From Rhizophagus clarus (lineage: Eukaryota; Glomeromycota; Glomeromycetes; Glomerales; Glomeraceae), in NCBI GenBank assembly GCA_015698045.1, contig BLAL01000013.1:1178001-1242000 (forward strand): a DNA stretch of 64,000 nucleotides, written 5' to 3'. A program made the translations under genes and the position numbers. The notes under the pieces were generated by a model, which was not told where the DNA came from, made no database searches, and saw only the letters and a program-made list of their open reading frames with translations. Shown in pieces: positions 35,373 through 46,900 of the stretch. Position 1 is the first letter of the stretch. The number at the start of each line of letters is the position of its first letter.

Positions 35373-36517
35373 TAGTGTTTGGATCCGTAACCGGATTCAA
35401 CCGGATGAATCCGGATAATTTTTTTTTTTCGGATATCCGGATAATTGCGGTTTTTACCCGGATAAGAATCCGGATAAAAATTATCCGGGTTGACCCGGAA
35501 TCCGGATAAAAAAAAATTTTTTTTTTTTTATTTTTATTTTATTCTTTTAATTTTCATTTCATGTGTAAAATATTCTATTTGTATCATTGATTTATTAATA
35601 AAAAAAGATTTATTTGTTTAATAAAATTATTTTATCATGATTTAGAATTTATTTTATATAATACAATAAATCTTATACTGTTTAGAATAGAATTATTCAA
35701 TAAAAGAGTAAAAAAAATATAATTTACTAAAAGATTATTTATCATTTCATTTAATAAAAATAAAATTCACTTTATTTAAAAAATATTTTACATAATAAGC
35801 ATAAAACACTAACAAAAATAAATGTACTATTTATTTATTTCAATTAAGGCTTAGAGCTAGATTAATTTTGATAAAAAATAAATAATTCATATATCAAAAT
35901 TTAATTAATAAAATTTTGCAAATTTTAATTGGCACAAATGTGCATAAATTTCAATCAAATAAATGCCACAAATTTAATCATATAAATGTCACGAATTTAA
36001 TCATATAAATGGCATGAATTTAATCATATAAATGCTATTAATTTAATTTAAATAAAGCCATGCACAAATTTAAAGCTATCAATTAATCAAATAAATGCTA
36101 CGAATTTAAACAAATAAATGCTATGAATTTAATCATATAAATGCCACGAATTTAATTTAAATAAAGCCACAAATTTAAAGCCATCAATTTAATCAAATAA
36201 TGCCATGATTTTAATTAAAATAAATGCCACGATTTTAACTAACAAATGCTATTGTTTTTATGATTTTAATTAATAATTACAACTAATTCTAATTTAATCA
36301 AAATTCACAAATAAGTACCACAAAATTTATTTATTAGGTTCCACAAAATTATCAGTTAAAACCGATCTACAAAAAAAATTTTTATATAAATTTATCCGGA
36401 TTTCGGTTTTTATCCGGATATATCCGGATTTTTTATCCGAGACGGATAACCCGGATAAAAACCGGATAATTTTTTTATTTTATCCGGATGACGGTTTCTA
36501 TCCGGATCCAAACACTA
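35373..36517. mobile_element. Non-autonomous hAT-like DNA transposon
   Basis: 1145 bp with 15-bp terminal inverted repeats TAGTGTTTGGATCCG and a perfect 8-bp target duplication CTTTCAAA at 35365-35372 and 36518-36525; 8-bp duplications and TAG-starting termini are typical of hAT. Rejoining the flanks restores the satellite motif TCAAATCAATTGATTTG, so the pre-insertion site was the degenerate last satellite unit. Both subterminal regions (about 130 bp each) carry many copies of CCGGATAA in both orientations, plausible transposase-binding sites. The interior is AT-rich, with a tandem array at 35930-36250. No transposase frame is present, so movement would need an enzyme supplied elsewhere. Confidence 0.85.
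35930..36250. repeat. Degenerate 20-24-bp tandem repeats inside the hAT-like element
   Basis: Around 12 imperfect units of the form AATTTAATCATATAAATGC plus CAC or TATG follow one another, with length drift. They sit in the transposon interior and have no coding sense. Confidence 0.7.
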
Positions 36518-37158
36518 CTTTCAAATCAATTGATTTGATATGGTCTATATATTATTGGTCAAATAAAGGCAGTTTCTATATACTAATAGAGTCTGTTCTT
36601 GAAATAACATTGCCGAAAATATAATTATGCTATACGGTATAATTCGGGTAATATCTATTTTAAGCGTGACTACATTGACTCGCTCTTCGGATATACGAAA
36701 TATTTCACTACTTTATAAATTTTGAGACCTAATTAGTTCATATTATTAACAGTTACAAAAGCTAAGAAATGACTGCCGAAAGGCCATAATCTCCAAAGTA
36801 GGCCATGATGGCGGTGAATTTTCAAGACCAAAGATTAACTTTCAATAAGTACGAACAAAAAAAAAGAATATTGAAGAAAGGTAATTTAGTATTTTAATAT
36901 CATGTATACTGTACAAATTGCTGCGCACATTTTACTTAATAGAGTTCCACGTGCAAATATGCTTTTGGCATAATTATTAATCTCCCACTATTGCAATTAC
37001 GAACGTGGTTATTTATTTTTTTATTTTTTTTTACCTTATAATGTAACTATCGGAAGATTTCACAATGTAAATATTTTTAAGCGTAATATTTAATTTTCCT
37101 AATAAAATATAAATACAAATTTGATTTAAAACTTCAAAAATAAATATCTATCTATTAT

Positions 37159-38553
37159 TTACCAATCAAAATCTTCAAAAACAAGTATATTATCATAGGT
37201 TTTAATTATCCCTTCCGCTTTATACTTTTCCAATAAATCAATATATAAAGTTGAATTTGATGGAATAGCTTGTAATAACATAGGATTTCTACCTTTCCAA
37301 TCATCAAAAAGTAATTTTAAATTAAATTTTAATATGAATGTAAATTTAAGATAAAATTTAAATTTAAATAAACTAGTTGGTGAAGATTTGGCCAAAATTT
37401 TAAATAAAATATCAATATTTTTTTGATTATCAAAAACATCCTGACTATTAAAAAGTAAAAATAAACCTTTTAAATATTTACAATTAATTAATAATTCCTC
37501 TAAATCTAAAATACTATTATATTTAATCAATAATTTAAGATATTTTAATTTTGGACAATTTTTTTGTATTGCTTTTATAAGCAATCTGTTATCAATATCA
37601 CCATAATTTGTATCTTCAATATTTATTTCAAAAAGATTTCCATTTGTATTTTCAATTAGATTCGCCAAAGCTTTAATTGGAATTCTTTTAGTTTTTATAA
37701 TTTGCAAGAAAGGTAAAGATGAATTAACCCATAAATTTGTATTGAATATATCGTGAATATTATGTAATTCCAACACTTCTAAATTTACAAAAGATGAAAG
37801 GATGTCTGTAACAGGTGGCTTATCTGACTTAAAATACTTTATATTTTTTGAATGTAACTTTAGCGAACTTTCAAGATGTTTGCAGAATGATTCATCGATT
37901 TTTGAAAAGAAACTAGTTTTAAGATGAATTCTTGATAAATCTTTAGAGGTTTCAATTAATTTAACTAATCCATAATTAACATTATCAATTAAAAATTCCA
38001 ATTCTTTAATCGACTTGCCAATCTTCATTAATCCAATTAAAATATTGTCATTTAAATTAGAATTACAATAAAGGAATCGAAGTTCTGAAAAACAGTGTTT
38101 TGCTCCAGGAATAAGATGTATTTGATGATCAAATTTATAAGGTACATAGAGGTGTGTGAATATTCTATTTTCATTAATGAAAAGTTTTAATATTTCATTC
38201 ATAACTATTGGAACTTCATCCTTTTTATCTGTAATAAAATAAGTTATTCTTTTAATTTCACATAAATCTAAATGTTTACAAAAGCTAATATAATCAAATA
38301 AAGGTTTTTGACATGAAATATTTTTTTGTTGAATTAAGTTACTCATCGAGTTATCCGGTAAATGTGAAATAATTATATTAGATAACTTCTTTTCATTCTC
38401 TATCCTTAAATCTTTCCAAGGATGTTTCCATAAAAGTGGAATAATAATTTCACACCAAATTTTACTAACAAAAAGGCATGAATAAAGTGCTTTTTTATTA
38501 TCTTGTAATTTTTTTAATATCAAATAAAGAACATCCCTGTTTAGTTCAACCAT
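37159..38553 (-). CDS. F-box protein with LRR-like C-terminal region (copy C)
   Basis: Intact single-exon gene, 464 aa. F-box segment MVELNRDVLYLILKKLQDN with LFVSKIWCEIIIPLLWKHPW, then irregular leucine-rich units (LEVLELHNIHD, CPKLKYLKLLIKYN, CKYLKGLFLLFNS). It ends at DFDW, five residues before the usual family terminus (DFEWIEKNS), so the extreme C-terminus is lost or dispensable. It is the most diverged of the minus-strand copies. About 350 bp separate its start from the next F-box gene upstream (copy D, same strand). Expected SCF adaptor; target unknown. Confidence 0.85.
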   Translation of the reverse strand: MVELNRDVLYLILKKLQDNKKALYSCLFVSKIWCEIIIPLLWKHPWKDLRIENEKKLSNIIISHLPDNSMSNLIQQKNISCQKPLFDYISFCKHLDLCEIKRITYFITDKKDEVPIVMNEILKLFINENRIFTHLYVPYKFDHQIHLIPGAKHCFSELRFLYCNSNLNDNILIGLMKIGKSIKELEFLIDNVNYGLVKLIETSKDLSRIHLKTSFFSKIDESFCKHLESSLKLHSKNIKYFKSDKPPVTDILSSFVNLEVLELHNIHDIFNTNLWVNSSLPFLQIIKTKRIPIKALANLIENTNGNLFEINIEDTNYGDIDNRLLIKAIQKNCPKLKYLKLLIKYNSILDLEELLINCKYLKGLFLLFNSQDVFDNQKNIDILFKILAKSSPTSLFKFKFYLKFTFILKFNLKLLFDDWKGRNPMLLQAIPSNSTLYIDLLEKYKAEGIIKTYDNILVFEDFDW

Positions 38554-38600
38554 TTTTTCTTAATTGAAAAGTCCGAAATTTTGCATGATCATTTTTAAAT

Positions 38601-38660
38601 GGTTGTAACATGTTGTACAAGTAATGATACAACATTGTAACATGTGGCGGAATTACAGAT
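38601..38660 (-). promoter_or_regulatory. F-box copy C upstream palindromes
   Basis: TTGTAACATGTTGTACAA at about 38602-38620 is a near-perfect inverted repeat, followed by TACAACATTGTAACATGTGG. Related sequences occur upstream of copy B and of the stub at 25.2 kb. Confidence 0.35.
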
Positions 38661-38908
38661 GGCCATGTGGCTTTGTAATTTAAAATTTCACGTGACAACA
38701 TACGATAGGTAAAAGAAATGATTTTACTATTAAACGTTCAATCAATTTATTAAAGAAAAAAAATGAAAAAAAATTCATTCACAAATTCGTTTTTTAAAAA
38801 AAATAAAAAATGAAATTTTCTTTATTAATAATAAAAAAAAACATAAATTTAAAATATGGCATTAATAGTGCTGATTATACCTCATTTATCACGTTGCAAA
38901 ATATATAA

Positions 38909-40333
38909 TTAACCTTTTTTTTCAATCCATTCAAAATCCTCATAATAAGTTTCATTGTCATATCTTTTAATTATTCCTTCCGCTTTATATTTTTCCATTA
39001 AATTATAACTATCATAATAATCATTTGGTGGAAATTGTAATAACATAGGATGTCTTCCTTTCCAATTATCGAAAAATAATTTTAAAGAATCTGATTTAAA
39101 ATTAAAATTAAACCAAAATTTAAATTTAAATAAATTTGTTGGTGATGATTTAGCTAAAATTTTAAATAAATCATTGCTATTTTTTTGACTATCAGAAATT
39201 TTTTGACTATCAAAAAGTAAAAATAATCCATTTAAATATTGACATTTAATTAATAAAATTTCCAATTCTAATATATTATTATTTTTAACTAATACTTTAA
39301 GATATTTTAAATTTGGACAATTTTTATATATAGCCTGAATAAATATTTTATTATTAATATCATCATAAACTGCATCCTCAATATTGATTTCATTAAGATG
39401 TCCATTTGTGTTTTCAATTAAACTTGTTAAAGCTTTGACTGGAATTCCTGTAGCTTTTAATACTTGTAAGAAAGGTAATGATATATTCATCAAACAATTC
39501 CATGGCATATAATGAAAACCATCATGTAATTCTAATCTTTTTAAATTTACAAAAGATGAAAGAATATCTGTTATAGGTTGTTTAGTTAACTTAAAATATT
39601 GCACATTATTTGAATGTTTAATTAATGAAATTTCAAGAATTTTAAAAAATGATTCATTTGCTCTTGAATAATAATAAGTTAAACGAATATCAAACAATTT
39701 TTTTTGATTTTCAATTAACTTAATGATTCCATAATTATTTTCAGACCATCCAATAAAAAGTTCCAATTCTTTAATAGATTCACATATTTCCGTTAATCCA
39801 GTTAAAATATTATCATTTATTATGGTATGACAACGAAGGAATTGAAGATCCGAGAAACAACGATTGGCGCCAGGAATCAGATGAATTTGATAATCAAATC
39901 GATAAGGTATATAAAGGTGTGTAAATACTCTATTTTCATTAATAAAAAGTTTTAATATTTCATTTCCAATAATTTGAATTTCATTCTTTTTATCAGTAAT
40001 AACATGAATTATTCTTTTAATTTCATTTAAATGTAAATGTTTACAATAATTAATATAATCGAATAAAGGTTTTTGATTTAAATTTTTTAAAAAATTATAA
40101 TGATCATTTAATATTAATTTGTTTCTTGATTCTTCTGATAAATGTGAAAGAATTACATTTGATAATAATTTTTCATTCCCTTTCTTTAAATATTTCCAAG
40201 GATTTTTCCATAATATTGGAATAATGATTTCACTCCAAGTTTTATTAACCAAGAGACATGGAAAAAAAGATTTTTCATCATCTTGTAACTCTTTAAATAT
40301 TAAATAAAGAATATCTCTATTTAGTTTGAACAT
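38909..40333 (-). CDS. F-box protein with LRR-like C-terminal region (copy D)
   Basis: Intact single-exon gene, 474 aa. F-box segment MFKLNRDILYLIFKELQDD, LLVNKTWSEIIIPILWKNPW, then leucine-rich irregular repeats and the tail YEDFEWIEKKG. It starts MFKLN where the paralogues have MVELN. Very similar to copy B over the C-terminal 250 residues. It lies directly upstream of copy C in the same orientation, so C and D form a tandem pair. Likely cytosolic or nuclear SCF adaptor; target unknown. Confidence 0.85.
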   Translation of the reverse strand: MFKLNRDILYLIFKELQDDEKSFFPCLLVNKTWSEIIIPILWKNPWKYLKKGNEKLLSNVILSHLSEESRNKLILNDHYNFLKNLNQKPLFDYINYCKHLHLNEIKRIIHVITDKKNEIQIIGNEILKLFINENRVFTHLYIPYRFDYQIHLIPGANRCFSDLQFLRCHTIINDNILTGLTEICESIKELELFIGWSENNYGIIKLIENQKKLFDIRLTYYYSRANESFFKILEISLIKHSNNVQYFKLTKQPITDILSSFVNLKRLELHDGFHYMPWNCLMNISLPFLQVLKATGIPVKALTSLIENTNGHLNEINIEDAVYDDINNKIFIQAIYKNCPNLKYLKVLVKNNNILELEILLIKCQYLNGLFLLFDSQKISDSQKNSNDLFKILAKSSPTNLFKFKFWFNFNFKSDSLKLFFDNWKGRHPMLLQFPPNDYYDSYNLMEKYKAEGIIKRYDNETYYEDFEWIEKKG

Positions 40334-41251
40334 TTTTTTTTTTTTATTTTTCTTCGAAAGAACTTTGAAAGAAAAAAAAAAAAATATGAAATCATATGAT
40401 TGTTACTTGTATTACAATTATATACTAGTTGTTTTAATATTTGGTGATCATGTGGTTCCACTTGACTAGCTTGTGGACTTGTGGTACATTCTGACGATCT
40501 TTAAATCGGTGATGCTTCTATCATTCTAATCTATAATCACAAAAAAAAAATGGCATATTTGTCAGTTCCATAATATTTCAGTGAAATTTATGTTTACAAA
40601 TAATTTTTAATTCTGCTCATAAGATTGAATGCTGACCGGGAACTAGATTCTTATAATCTCTAAATTTTACCATAATATTAATTAAGAGCGAAACAAGTCC
40701 AACAACGTAAATAGCAAGAACGTTCAATAAAAAGAGTTTGGACCAGAATTCATAATCTAATTATATTTCCTAATAATTTCACCTGCTCATTAATAAAAGA
40801 TTGGTTTTATTATTATCTCTGCTTCTTATTTATTATCTCTTAATACGAAGTGTACCGATAAGCAAATTCATAAAGTTATTACTTAGACTAATAAATGATC
40901 TTCGAATATTAGTGCGAGCCAATGACGCCATAAACGTTCATTTTTTATTTTATTTTTATCCTTTTGTAAGACATAAACTAATATAAAAATGTGCTTATAA
41001 ACCAAATAAATGATTCAATTTAGTAATTATATAAAGAGAGTAAATAAACAAATAAGAAATATAAATAAAATTAAGGTTTTCTTTCTTTACGTTATTCCGA
41101 GAGAAGATTCCGTTTGTTGTACAAACAATGATTTACATGTGACTATACTTTGTAAATAAGTCATGTTAAATAGTATGCCGTCCCTTTATAAAAAGTCGCA
41201 ACCAGTAATTTGTAAAAAAAAAAAAAAAATTATTTGTTCCATTATACAACG
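40334..41251. other. Intergenic between F-box and carrier genes
   Basis: AT-rich. The open frame at 40801-40986 lacks any family feature. The last 100 bp lead into the carrier gene, with a TTTATAAAAAG TATA-like stretch near 41188-41198 and a poly-A run just before its ATG. Confidence 0.4.
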
Positions 41252-42598
41252 ATGGATTTACCGTTATCAAAGTTGGTCATTTCACCACAAACAAATGTAT
41301 TAATTTATAATAAACAACCCAAGAGAATAATTGAATATCCATTTTGGTTTGGTGGTACGAGTTTAATTCTTTTATGTAAATCTCAAAGATAAAAAAAAAT
41401 AGGTTAATTTAAGCTTAAAATTAAGGAGTAGCGTCATCTATGACGCATGCAATTATTAATCATCCGTATGATATGATTAAAGTAAGGATGGAGACAAGGC
41501 AAATAGCAACAAAACCATTTCTAATTTATTCAGCAGCAACAAGACCGTCAGCAGTTTATTTAACGATGGAACGTATAGTAACACATGAGGGTATTAGAGG
41601 ATTATATAGAGGATTATATTCTGGAATATTGGGACAAGTTGCTTATTCTACCTTGAGATTTGGTATTTATGGAAAATTAAAAAATACTATAACAAAAATT
41701 CAAGGTAAATATTTTTTATACTTAAAGTCTTAAACTCAGTTATTTTATTGGAATTAACTTATGATTTATACGATGTAGAGCAATTGACTTTTACAAAAAG
41801 ATTCTTCTGTGCGTCATTATCAGGATACATAGGAGGTTTCTTTGGTATGCCACCATTAATAGTTATAACTCGTATGCAAGAAAATGAACATCTTAGAAAT
41901 TTTAGTGGATTGTGTCATATTTTAAAAAATTATGGTTTTGGAAATTTTAAAAATGACGTAAAAATTTGCGCTTTAATGACTTCTTCTCAACTAGCTTTTT
42001 ATGATCAATTTAAAAAAATGCTACTGTCTACTAAAATTTTTAAGGATAATACGTTGACTTATATTATTTCTGGCATTTTGGCGGTAAGTTACAAAAAGTA
42101 TTCGAGGATGGGATAAAAAAGTAAATTTAATTCATTGTTAAATTTATGCTTTTATTTAGTCATTGGTAACTACAACTATTGTATCTCCGGTTCACCAAGT
42201 TAATAATGTAATAAAACATTCGTCAAAACCACTAGTAAGTTTATCTTTAGTATAGGCGTAATTTTTGGAATTCTAATTAATCGACGCACCTGACACACGT
42301 TATTTGACTATAATCGTCGATATGACGCATCCTAACCAGGAAGGATTAGATTAAACATTCCAAAAAAAAGAAAAAAAATGCCTAGTAATTGACATTTTTT
42401 GAGTAATTTTCTGTAAATAATTCATTTCAATTTAATTTATAAAGCTATTTGGAAGTTTTAACGACTTTGATCCGGGACCATAGACCTTTGATGTTACATA
42501 ATTGGTTATTTGACTATTTAAAACTAGGTCCAGCTACCGCTATCACTTCTGTGATATTTGAACAAATGAAAGTATCTTATAATAAAAAATTGTATTAA
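41252..42598 (+). pseudogene. Mitochondrial carrier family protein, dicarboxylate-carrier-like, degenerate
   Basis: Exons inferred: 41252-41375, 41432-41704, 41779-42083, 42160-42234 and about 42445-42598. The text follows the three-repeat mitochondrial carrier plan: EYPFWFGG, HPYDMIKVRMET (repeat-1 signature P-x-D-x-x-K intact), GLYRGLYSGILGQVAYST with RFGIYGKLK, LMTSSQLAFYDQFK, and the last helix LKLGPATAITSVIFEQMK. Signs of decay: repeats 2 and 3 read PPLIVITR and SPVHQVNNV, both lacking the signature acidic residue; a few residues are missing before LMTSSQ; and the last exon can be read only in a frame that the upstream exon does not deliver. It would exchange metabolites across the inner mitochondrial membrane if active, but is probably a pseudogene or a very diverged copy. 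Confidence 0.65.
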
Positions 42599-43971
42599 AA
42601 GTTTTAAAATATTTAAGAATATAAATACATATATATATATATATACTCTATATATATATTACAATCATTCCAAATATTTAGAATAAAATACGTTTAAACA
42701 TTTAATCGTATAAAAAATAAAGTTGATATTAATGATCATTTGTGCATCAGAGGTCAAGGATTATGTTTAGAGCCACAATCACATTGGCCAGCGCCAGTGC
42801 GCCACTTATTTGTTTATTGAACTATCAACTATTTATTGGGTTTGATTGTTCATTGGCAAGAATTGTTAGTTAAATATTTACTTTGTGATTTGTAAGATTT
42901 GCGAGAGTAACTACTGTAGCTCATTTTGAAATCTTTTATTATATAATTTATATTCTACATATGTTAAAACTGAAAAAATTGTTATAACTAGAATAATTGA
43001 ACGAGAGCTATTATTTAAAATTTTTCCTTTGCAAACCAGTATAATATTGATCATAATTTCCAAAAATTAAAGATTGCGAGTAATAGCGATTTTGTTTACA
43101 ATTAAAAATTATTCATCTCGTTATTCAAGTGAATTAGTAAACATATCTTTATACGCTATACTTTTTTGCTGATTTCTTTTTAATTTTTAAAGTTTCTGAC
43201 TTTGTTAATAAAATCTATTTATGTTATTTATTTTAGAGGTGTCGCTTTAATGTGATTCTTTTTTTTTTGCAAATCCAAATTTTAATTTTAACTCTTAAAC
43301 AATCAGTTGAATGTGCGAATGAATGAATTATGAAATGAAACGGAAACTTGGTGAAATAATCTGGAAAAAAAAAAATTATGAATGGATATTATAAAATTGA
43401 CGTATAGATATTAAATGAAATGATTTTTAGAATTTAACAAGGATAAAATAATTATATTCTTTTTATTTTCATCGTAAATGATGATTTAAGTGAAATATAT
43501 CGAGAAAAAATTAAAATCATTGAAATGGTTTATTTTTAAATTTTTCAAATAATTTATGCGATATTATACAACTTTCATTCGTGAAAAGATAAAAAAGCTT
43601 AACGTAAAAACAATTTCTTTTGTTAAATACGTAATATCGTCAGAAAATGGGGATCGAAATCGAGAATACAGCACTAGAATAAATCTTATCGTTATAATAT
43701 GTTTGAAATAATATGATGCTACTCAATTATATGAACAGGAAGAAATTAGTATTTATTATTGATAATTGTCTATTTTACTATAATTTTCTTTTTTAACAAA
43801 AATTACATTACATAAATTTTGTAAAATTTTGACATAGTCAATCAAGTGTTAACAATTAATAATCTGTTACTAAAAATATTGAAGTTCTTATAAAACCAAA
43901 ATATTTTAGAATAATTAATAATATATTTTTATGCAGCAATGAAAACTTAACTTTAAGGGCAATGATATTTA
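42599..43971. other. Intergenic, no gene seen
   Basis: A TA-dinucleotide microsatellite at about 42628-42660. Otherwise AT-rich sequence without coding signal. Part of the segment just below 43971 will hold the 3' UTR of the Sel1 gene. Confidence 0.5.
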
Positions 43972-46900
43972 TTATACTGTATGATTTTTTAGGGGTGTTT
44001 GCAAAAATTCCCACCATGTATCCATTTTAAGACCGATATAACAACTCTCTTCAGGCAATTTAATGCGATTGATATTACAATACAACTCAAATGCTTTTCT
44101 TAAATTTTTATCTGTTCCTACTCCATTTTTATAGCAAAATGCCAAATTATATTGTGCATCATGACTCCCTCCTTCAACAGACTTTAAATACCATTTAAAC
44201 GCTTTCTTTTTATCTATAACTATTCCAATTCCATGTTGATAACAATAACCTAAGTTATTTTGTCCTTTTATATCTCCTCCTTCAGCAGATTTTAGATACC
44301 AATCAAATGCTTTCTCATTATCAACATTTATTCCTATTCCATGTTGATAACAATAACCTGCTTTATTTTGTGCACTATGATTCCCTCCTTTAGCAGACGT
44401 TAGATACCATTGAAATGCTTTCTTTTCATCCATGTTTACCCCGATTCCATGTTGATAACAATAGCCAACCTTGTTTTGCGCATCATTATTTCCTGCTAAA
44501 GCTGATTCATGATACCAATAAAATGCTATATTATAATCTAACACAGTTCCCTTGCCAAAATAATAACAATCACCTAACTTATTTTTTGCATAATGATTTT
44601 CTTCGTGAGCTGATTCATAATAACAATAAAATGCTTCATTATAATTTAACACAGTTCCTTCACCGTAATAGTAACAATCGCCTAATTTGTATCGTGCATT
44701 ATGATTCCCTCCAAAAGCTGATTCATAATACCATTTGAATGCTTCTTTATTATCAATATTCACTCCAATCCCATATTGATAACAAAAACCTAAATTATTT
44801 TGTCCTATCAAATTTCCACCTAAAGCTGATTTATAATACCAATTAAATGCTAAGCTGTAATCTTTATCAATTCCTTTGCCGAAATAATACAAATTACCAA
44901 TTTTATTTTGTGCATTATGATTTCCTCCTTTAGCAGATTTTAAGTACCATTCAAATGCTTTTTTTTCATCAATATTTACTCCAATTCCATATTGATAACA
45001 GTAACCTAAATTATTTTGCGCACAATGATTTCCTCCTTCACCAGATTTAAGATACCAATTAAATGCTCTATTGTAATTTTTATCTATCCCTTCACCAAAA
45101 TAATAACAACTACCTATTTTATTTTGTGCATCAAGATTTCCCCCTTCAGCGGATTTTAAATACCATTCAAATGCTTTCTTTTCATCTAAGTTTACTCCAA
45201 TTCCATATTGATAACAGTAACCTAAATTATTTTGTGCATAATGATTCCTTCCTTTGGCAGACCTTGAATACCACTTAAATGCTTCCTTTTCATCTTTAAT
45301 AACTCCAATTCCATATTGATAACAGTAACCTAAATTATTTTGTCCTTCTAAATTTCCTCCATTTGCTGATTTAAAATACCATACAAATGCTTCAACGTAA
45401 TTTCTTATAACTTTTTCACCTGCAAAATAATAATCTCCCACTTTATTTTGTGAAATATGATCACCTCCTTTAGCAGATTTCAAATACCATTGAAACGCTT
45501 TCCTTTCATCCATATCCACTCCAATTCCATATTGGTAACAACGACCTAAATTACCTTGCCCTATCGAATTTCCCTTTCCAGCCGATCTTAGATACCATTC
45601 AAAAGCTTTTTTTTCATCTGATTTTATTCCAATTCCATGCTGATAACAGTAGCCTACTGCATTTTGTGCATTATGATTTTTTCCTTTAGCTGATAACAAG
45701 TACCACTTAAATGCATTATCGTAATTTTTATTTGATCCTAATCCGTTCATATAACAGAATCCTAAATTATTTTGTGCATGATGATTCCCTCCTTTAGCTG
45801 ATTTTAAATACCATTCAAATGCTTTGTCGTAATTTTTATCTGTTCCTAATCCAATCCTATAACAATTGCCCAAATTATTTTGTGCGTCATAATTCTCCCC
45901 TTTAGCTGATTTTAAATACCATTCAAATGCCTTATTATAATTTTTATCTGTTCCTAATCCATTTCTATAGAAATCACCCAAATTATTTTGTGCATCATAA
46001 TTCCCCCCTTTGGCTGACATTAAGTACCACAAAAATGCATTGCTATAATTTTTATTTATTCCTAACCCATTCTTAAAACAAGTTGCTAAATTATTTTGTG
46101 CATCATGATTCCCTTTTTTAGATGATTTTAAATACCATTCAAATGCGCTTTTTTTATTAATATTTGTTCCTATCCCATATTGATAACAATAACCTAAATT
46201 ATTTTGTGCATTGTGATTCCCTTCCATAGCAGAATTTAAATACAATTTAAATGCTTGCTTATTATCTATGTATGTTCCAATTCCATGTTGATAACAATAA
46301 CCTAAATTATTTTGTCCTTCAAAATTATTTCCAGAGGATTTTAGATAGCATTCAAACGCCTTTTCCCTATCTTCATCCGTTCCATAACCATATTGATAAC
46401 AAATTCCTAAATTATTATAAGCATTATAATTTCCTCTTGTAGCAGATTCAAAATACGAATCAAATGCTTTCTTTTTATCAATATCTACTCCAATTCCATA
46501 TTGATAACAATAACCTATATTAAATTGTCCTTCTGAATTTCCTCCCTTAGATGATTTTAAGTACCATTCAAATGCTTGATTTATATCCTTACATATTCCA
46601 ACCCCATATTGATAACAATGACCTATCTTATTTTGTGCAATCGAATTTTCTTTCTTGGCTGATTTTAAATACCATTCAAATGCTTGGTTTACATCTTTTT
46701 TAACTCCAATACCATGATGATAACAATTTCCTATTTGATATTGTGCAAAAGAACTATTTTCATTTTTAATAGCCCATTTAAATGAATTTCTTTTAAGTAA
46801 AATAATTTCCTTATAATAATACAATGATAATAAATATTTTCCAATAAAAACATTATAATTTTTTAATTGATCATTATTATTACTATTTATTTCAATATTA

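Noticed and set aside
35318..35509. 63-codon frame rich in Arg and Ile
   Set aside because: It runs from the last satellite unit into the CCGGATAA array of the hAT-like element, so it cannot be a real protein.
44415..46442. Plus-strand frames rich in His, Asn and Leu (44415-44738, 45063-45278, 46251-46442)
   Set aside because: They lie opposite the Sel1 repeats and repeat with the same 108-bp period, so they are antisense shadows.
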